From assembly GCA_012514415.1 (NCBI GenBank), contig JAAZAH010000187.1, forward strand, positions 1 to 9,497: a stretch of DNA of 9,497 bases, given 5' to 3'. The notes under the pieces were generated by a model. That model ran no database searches. It was not told where the DNA came from and saw nothing but the letters and a program-made list of their open reading frames with translations. The first letter of the stretch is position 1, and the number at the start of each line of letters is the position of its first letter. Positions 5,492-9,497 of the stretch are shown one piece after another. Source of the DNA: Sandaracinaceae bacterium. GTDB taxonomy: Bacteria > Myxococcota_A > Polyangia > Polyangiales > Houyiibacteriaceae. Made by a program: the position numbers and the translations under genes.

Positions 5492-6820
5492 TCATCCGCG
5501 CGCGGGGAGCGTGACCTCGTCTTGAATGCGTTGATCGTCCGCGGCGATCCGGCGGATGCGAAGCTCGCCGCTGTCGAGAAGATCGAAGACGCTCACGCCG
5601 TGCGATCGTGAAGCGTATTTTCGCATGGACTCTTCTTCGGGACGAAGCTCGCGCATGGATTCGAGGCGCTCGTCGGGATCGTAAGTCAGCGCGCCGCCGC
5701 CTCCGTCGACGATATAGACCACCCCGTCCACCTCGAAGCGTTCGTAAGCGTGCACATGCCCCGCGAGGACGAGGCGGACGCCGTGGCGGACGAAGCGCTT
5801 ATGGAGCGCGTCACGGACGCCGGGGTCGCTATGAAAATACTTGCTGAATGTGAAGCTCGGGCGGTGATACGCAACGACGATCTCGCGCACGTCTCGATCG
5901 GAAGATGCCCGCTCGAGCTCGTCATCAAGCCAGCGGAGCTGCTCCTCGTCGAGCTCGTCGAAGCTTCGAGCGATGGAGAGCGCGATGACGCGGACGCCGC
6001 CATAGCTGAGCGCGAAGCTTCGCTCGCGAACGCCCGGCTCGCCTTGCCCTGAAAAGAGCCGATCGTATTGGGCGTTGATCTCGTCTTGGGATTCGTATTC
6101 GTGATTTCCGACTAGGAAATGAAGCGGAGCCTGAAGCGAGAGCGGCGCCATCGTATTCATCACGCGGTTCCAGCTATCAAAGATTCCCGTATCGTACGTG
6201 ATATCACCGCCGTGTAGGATCAAATCGGGAGAATGCGCGGAAAGAGCGAGGATGGCGTCCCGAGCGCGGGGGAACATCGTATCCGCAAGCCAACCAAGCC
6301 TCACGCTTTCACCAGGCGGCTTCGGCGCAATGAAGCTCCCGACGATCGGCTCGCCTTCGAGCTGCTCGACGCGGAAAATCACCTCTTCGCCGGGGAGAAG
6401 ATCCTCGACGATCACTTCGTGGATCACATGGAGCCCTGCTTCGTCACCGATATAACCGCGGAGCTCTTCTTCGAGCGCATCGTACTCTTCGCTTTCACCG
6501 AAGAACTCGTGAAATGAGCGCGCGTATTCGAGTGACATCGGCGAGCGGATCGGGCGGAGCACTTCGCGCGAGCCTCCTCGAAAGAGCGTCATCGGCGTCT
6601 CCTCATCGACGCGCGTCTCGAAGCGGATCCGCGCTCGGCCCGGCGCGAGGAGCTGTACATAGGGCCCCTTCCATACGCCGCGCGCTCCAGGCTGCCAGAT
6701 GACCCCTTCGTCGAGCGCGGTGGCGCGCTTCGGGCCCTCTTCCGCGCACCCTGAGAGCGCTCCGCTGAGTGCCCCTGCGCCTAGAAAAAGCGAACCTCCA
6801 ATAAAATCGCGACGCTTCAT
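5492..6820 (-). CDS. Tat-exported lipoprotein, purple-acid-phosphatase-like metallophosphoesterase
   Basis: From ATG 6820 this is a 442-aa protein. The N-terminus MKRRDFIGGSLFLGAGALSG has a twin-arginine motif (RRDFI) and a hydrophobic segment, followed by lipobox LSGC with Cys25, so it is probably a folded, membrane-anchored lipoprotein outside the cytoplasm. Residues about 45-165 form a beta-rich domain like the Fn3-type domain before purple acid phosphatases, with an acidic insert around 103-128. The catalytic domain shows all five metal motifs: WLADT (Asp180), GGDITY (Asp206, and Tyr209 at the PAP iron-tyrosine position), GNHE (Asn239, His240), AYH (His319) and GHVHAYER (His355, His357). 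It should hydrolyse phosphomonoesters or related phosphoesters. An adjacent ATG at 6823 is equally possible; a start at 6874 would put 18 residues before the Tat motif and is unlikely. It is divergent from mrp. The substrate is unknown. Confidence 0.9.
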   Translation of the reverse strand: MKRRDFIGGSLFLGAGALSGALSGCAEEGPKRATALDEGVIWQPGARGVWKGPYVQLLAPGRARIRFETRVDEETPMTLFRGGSREVLRPIRSPMSLEYARSFHEFFGESEEYDALEEELRGYIGDEAGLHVIHEVIVEDLLPGEEVIFRVEQLEGEPIVGSFIAPKPPGESVRLGWLADTMFPRARDAILALSAHSPDLILHGGDITYDTGIFDSWNRVMNTMAPLSLQAPLHFLVGNHEYESQDEINAQYDRLFSGQGEPGVRERSFALSYGGVRVIALSIARSFDELDEEQLRWLDDELERASSDRDVREIVVAYHRPSFTFSKYFHSDPGVRDALHKRFVRHGVRLVLAGHVHAYERFEVDGVVYIVDGGGGALTYDPDERLESMRELRPEEESMRKYASRSHGVSVFDLLDSGELRIRRIAADDQRIQDEVTLPARG

Positions 6821-6823
6821 CAT

Positions 6824-6964
6824 GGCGATGAGCCTATCAGGTTCGTTCGAGAAATGGGCCAAGGCCGGTCTCAAGCTTGTGAAAACAAAGCATCGACCCT
6901 ACGCGAAGTGGGATACCCCATGCGCCGCTCCACATGACACGGGGCGCGCCTCCTGCTAGGCCAA
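6824..6964. promoter_or_regulatory. Divergent promoter region between the phosphatase and mrp genes
   Basis: These 141 nt must contain promoters for both directions. I see only weak boxes. On the plus strand ATGACA lies 17 nt before TAGGCC and close to the mrp start; on the minus strand TTGGCC lies 17-18 nt before a GATAGG-like box. No terminator or strong palindrome stands out. Confidence 0.3.
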
Positions 6965-8089
6965 ATGACGATGAACAGCGATTCCCCCATCGAATCCACC
7001 GATAAGCTCCTCGCAGTGCTCGGGGAGGTCCACGATCCGATCTTTGAGCGGCCCCTCAGCGCGCTCGGCTCCCTTCAAAACGCTGCGCTCGACGGGAGAC
7101 GTGCGAGCGTGAAGGTCCGCATCAGCAGTCCGGCCGAAGAGCTGAAGCAGAAGCTTGGCGACGCCCTTCGGGCGAAAGCGACTGCGGGAGGTCTCGAAGA
7201 GCTCGAGATCGAGTGGGATGTGCAGATCCCCACCCGCGAGGCGACAAGTGAAGATCCGATCCCCGAGGTCAAGAACGTCGTCTTGGTGATGAGCGGAAAG
7301 GGAGGCGTCGGAAAGAGCACCGTCGCAGCGAACCTCACGCTCGCACTGAAAAGACGAGGGATGCGCGTCGGTCTGCTCGATGCAGACATCTACGGCCCCT
7401 CCGTCCCGACGATGCTCGGCATCAGCGGCCATCCGATGTCGAAGGATGGAAAACGCATCATTCCCCTTGAACGTTTCGGCGTGAAGCTGATGAGCGTCGG
7501 CTTTTTGCTCGAAGATCCAACGCAAGCGATCGTTTGGCGTGGGCCCATGCTGCACGGAGCGCTTCAGCAGTTCATCTCGGACGTCGAGTGGGGCGCGCTC
7601 GATTATCTGATCATCGACATGCCCCCGGGGACGGGCGATGTCGCGCTCTCGCTCGCGCAGAAGGCAAAAATCACGGGCGTCGTTGTCGTCACCACGCCCC
7701 AGGAGGTCGCGCTCCAAGACGTCTACAAGGGCGTCTCAATGACGAAGAAACTCAACCTCGAAACGCTCGGCGTGGTCGAGAATATGAGCTATTTCGTCGA
7801 TCCAGCTGGGAACCGCCATGAGCTCTTTGGCTCGGGAGGCGGCGATAAGGTCGCGGAGTTTGCAGGCTCCGAGGTGCTCGGGCGGCTCCCGATCGAGCCC
7901 GAGGTCCGAGAGTGGGGCGATAAGGGCACCCCGATCGTTCAAGCCGCGCCGAACACACAGACGGCGCAGGTCTTCCTCGAGATCGCCGATAAGCTCACGG
8001 AGAAAGTCGCGGCTTCGCATTTCGCGCGGGGCGGCGGCGAGAAGGCACCGGATTCGAGCGGCCCGAAACGGCTCCGGATCTTGCGCTAA
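6965..8089 (+). CDS. mrp: Mrp/ApbC-family P-loop ATPase lacking the CxxC motif
   Basis: This 374-aa cytoplasmic Mrp/NBP35-type protein belongs to a family that carries and transfers Fe-S clusters in ATP-dependent fashion. Residues about 12-90 form a MIP18/DUF59-like N-terminal domain (LLAVLGEVHDPIFERPLSAL). The MinD-type ATPase domain has the deviant Walker A GKGGVGKST (111-119), DADIYGPSVPTMLG (139-152), switch II IIDMPPGTGD (216-225) and VVTTPQEVALQDV (241-253). Where the family usually has a cluster-binding CPxC after NMSYF, this protein reads VDPAG (Asp279 to Gly282). I see no cysteine anywhere in it, so it cannot bind a cluster through its own thiolates. CxxC-less Mrp proteins are, as far as I recall, known in other lineages. 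The start may be ATG 6965 or 6971; the upstream AGG is only a weak Shine-Dalgarno. It is followed after 12 nt by rarA. The family is certain; Fe-S function is in doubt. Confidence 0.93.
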   Translation: MTMNSDSPIESTDKLLAVLGEVHDPIFERPLSALGSLQNAALDGRRASVKVRISSPAEELKQKLGDALRAKATAGGLEELEIEWDVQIPTREATSEDPIPEVKNVVLVMSGKGGVGKSTVAANLTLALKRRGMRVGLLDADIYGPSVPTMLGISGHPMSKDGKRIIPLERFGVKLMSVGFLLEDPTQAIVWRGPMLHGALQQFISDVEWGALDYLIIDMPPGTGDVALSLAQKAKITGVVVVTTPQEVALQDVYKGVSMTKKLNLETLGVVENMSYFVDPAGNRHELFGSGGGDKVAEFAGSEVLGRLPIEPEVREWGDKGTPIVQAAPNTQTAQVFLEIADKLTEKVAASHFARGGGEKAPDSSGPKRLRILR

Positions 8090-8093
8090 GGGG
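8088..8093 (+). promoter_or_regulatory. Ribosome binding site setting the rarA TTG start
   Basis: AAGGGG begins within the mrp stop codon and ends 8 nt before the TTG at 8102. No ATG or GTG start suits the conserved RarA N-terminus better, so this site fixes the TTG start and suggests translational coupling with mrp. Confidence 0.6.
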
Positions 8094-8101
8094 CGCGAAA
8101 G

Positions 8102-9451
8102 TTGGAGCTCTTCGAGCGCGAAAGCCGAAGGGATGCACCGCTCGCCGAGCGCATGCGTCCCACCGCTCTCGATGAGATCGTCGGGCAAAAGCATCTCCTC
8201 GGCGAGGGGAAACTTTTGCGCCGGACGCTCGAGAGCGGTCGCTTCGGCTCGATGATCTTTTATGGACCGCCCGGCAGCGGAAAAACGACTCTCGCCAATG
8301 TCATCGCAGGCGTCTGCGCCGCGCATTTCGAGAGCTTCAGCGCGGTGCTCGGCGGAGTTGCGGAGCTTCGCGCGATCCTCAAGGACGCTCGAGAGCGAAA
8401 AAACTACCGCAACCAGCGCACGATACTCTTCGTCGATGAGATCCACCGATTCAATAAGGCCCAGCAGGACGCGCTCCTTCCGCATGTCGAGCTCGGCTCG
8501 GTGATTTTGATCGGTGCGACGACGGAAAACCCGGCCTTCGCCGTGAACGCGGCGCTCCTCAGCCGCGCTCCCGTCTATGCGCTCGAGCCGCTCGGCGCCG
8601 AGGATCTGCTCGAGCTTCTCGAGCGCGCGGTTGCCGATAAAGCGCGCGGTCTTGGCCGCCCCGAATGGCTCGAAAAACGGCCACTGCTCGCGCAACTCGC
8701 CGAAGCCGCCGATGGCGATGCGCGAAGGGCGCTCACCCTACTCGAGGCCATTGAGGCTGCCGGTGAGCTGAGCGAAGCGAGCTTGAAGGATGCCCTCTCC
8801 GGGAAGACGCTCCGACACGATAAATCGGGCGATGCGCACTATCAGCTCGCGAGCGCATTCATCAAGAGTCTTCGCGGGAGCGATCCGGACGCTGCGATTT
8901 ATTGGATGATGCGCCTTATCGACGGCGGGGACGATCCGCGTTTTATCGTCCGGAGAATGATGATCTTTGCGGGCGAGGATATTGGCCTCGCGGATCCTCG
9001 CGCGCTCGAGATCGCCGTCGCTGCCGGGGCCGCCTACGAGCGCTTGGGGATGCCCGAAGCCCTCCACGCGCTCTCCACCGCTTGTCTTTATCTCGCGGCG
9101 GCACCGAAATCGAATCGCGCGTATCAGGCCTTCCTCCGGGCTCGTGAGGATATTCGACGCACGGGTTCCCTCCCAGTCCCCAAACACCTCCGAAATGAAG
9201 TGACGCGCCTCGATCGCGAGCTTGGACACGGTGAAGGCTATCGTTACCCGCACGATGAGGGCGGCTTTGCCCGCGGCGTCGATTATCTTCCCGAGCGCCT
9301 CCGCGGGGCGCGCTATTATGAGCCGACCGAAAACGGCATCGAGGCGCGGATCAAAGAGCGCCTCGAGCGGCTCTTCCCCGATCGGAGGCGCGAAGCGGGG
9401 CGGTCATCCTCGGGGAGTCATTCCAAGCGCGCGCCGACCAAGAACGAGTAG
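8102..9451 (+). CDS. rarA: Replication-associated recombination protein A (AAA+ ATPase, RarA/MgsA)
   Basis: This 449-aa AAA+ clamp-loader-like ATPase acts at stalled replication forks and is the bacterial relative of Mgs1/WRNIP1. It starts at TTG 8102. The opening LAERMRPTALDEIVGQKHLL (15-34) is the family signature. Walker A is GPPGSGKTT (55-63), Walker B is LFVDEIHRFNKAQQD (109-123), sensor 1 is GATTENP (138-144), the arginine-finger segment is LLSRAP (152-157) and the sensor 2 region is DGDARRAL (204-211). The C-terminal tetramerisation region shows HYQLASAFIKSLRGSDPDAA (246-265), RRMMIFAGEDIGLADPRAL (284-302) and a proline-rich end with VPKHLRN. About 25 extra basic/Ser-rich residues at the C-terminus look disordered. 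It is the second gene of an mrp-rarA pair, 12 nt apart. No terminator is visible in the 46 nt after its stop. Length and motifs match the family; confidence is very high. Confidence 0.96.
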   Translation: MELFERESRRDAPLAERMRPTALDEIVGQKHLLGEGKLLRRTLESGRFGSMIFYGPPGSGKTTLANVIAGVCAAHFESFSAVLGGVAELRAILKDARERKNYRNQRTILFVDEIHRFNKAQQDALLPHVELGSVILIGATTENPAFAVNAALLSRAPVYALEPLGAEDLLELLERAVADKARGLGRPEWLEKRPLLAQLAEAADGDARRALTLLEAIEAAGELSEASLKDALSGKTLRHDKSGDAHYQLASAFIKSLRGSDPDAAIYWMMRLIDGGDDPRFIVRRMMIFAGEDIGLADPRALEIAVAAGAAYERLGMPEALHALSTACLYLAAAPKSNRAYQAFLRAREDIRRTGSLPVPKHLRNEVTRLDRELGHGEGYRYPHDEGGFARGVDYLPERLRGARYYEPTENGIEARIKERLERLFPDRRREAGRSSSGSHSKRAPTKNE

Positions 9452-9476
9452 AGCGGAAAAGCCCATTTCACTGAAG

Positions 9477-9482
9477 TTGACA
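9477..9482 (+). promoter_or_regulatory. Consensus -35 box at the right edge
   Basis: A perfect TTGACA lies 26 nt after the rarA stop. The matching -10 would fall just past the window end, so a promoter for the next gene is possible but untestable here. A few such hexamers are expected by chance in a window of this size. Confidence 0.2.
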
Positions 9483-9497
9483 CAGGCCCTCGGAAAT

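Noticed and set aside
7736..8695. 319-codon minus-strand open frame across mrp and rarA
   Set aside because: It spans two well-identified genes on the other strand and has no family signature.
1..9497. Possibility of a defence island, phage or mobile element
   Set aside because: All identified genes are common metabolic or housekeeping families with uniform codon use, and there are no integrase, transposase, terminal repeat or toxin-antitoxin features.

Overview
This 9.5 kb window looks like an ordinary chromosomal segment of a GC-rich (roughly 60 to 65% by eye), Gram-negative-type bacterium. The purB and gloB products read like proteobacterial proteins. A Tat-type lipoprotein phosphatase and a lone, eukaryote-like P450 would fit a deltaproteobacterium or relative (Myxococcota/Bradymonadota), but that placement is an inference from protein style. 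Codon choice is uniform across the genes, and no transposase, integrase, phage gene, CRISPR array, tRNA or rRNA was seen.

Layout, left to right. (1) 1-1586, minus strand: the PhoH/YbeZ-type ATPase gene (489-1586) is followed by the 5' part of purB (377 down to the window edge), with a 111-nt gap. (2) 1587-1752: a divergent intergenic region with several short palindromes. (3) 1753-3195, plus strand: a cytochrome P450 of about 480 aa, most likely starting at a TTG behind a good Shine-Dalgarno, and closed by a clear intrinsic terminator at 3213-3247. (4) 3296-4174, minus strand: gloB, hydroxyacylglutathione hydrolase. (5) 4175-4693: about 520 nt without an intact gene. It holds inverted repeats, a short ORF with a strong ribosome binding site, a degraded remnant with a GWEL signature, and a perfect 14-bp tandem duplication. 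(6) 4694-5488, plus strand: a crotonase-fold protein lacking both classical hydratase glutamates. (7) 5492-6820, minus strand: a Tat lipoprotein resembling purple acid phosphatase, whose stop lies 3 nt from the crotonase stop. (8) 6965-9451, plus strand: a two-gene operon of an Mrp/ApbC-family P-loop ATPase with no cysteines and the AAA+ replication-fork factor RarA.

The genes are mostly independent housekeeping or metabolic functions: purine synthesis, RNA/ribosome-associated ATPase, methylglyoxal detoxification, acyl-CoA chemistry, periplasmic phosphoester hydrolysis, Fe-S or NTPase function, and fork repair. I found no convincing new multi-gene system. The points most worth a second look are the crotonase active site, the Cys-less Mrp, the decayed segment with its tandem duplication just upstream of the crotonase, and -10-like boxes placed so that phoH and gloB mRNAs might be leaderless.
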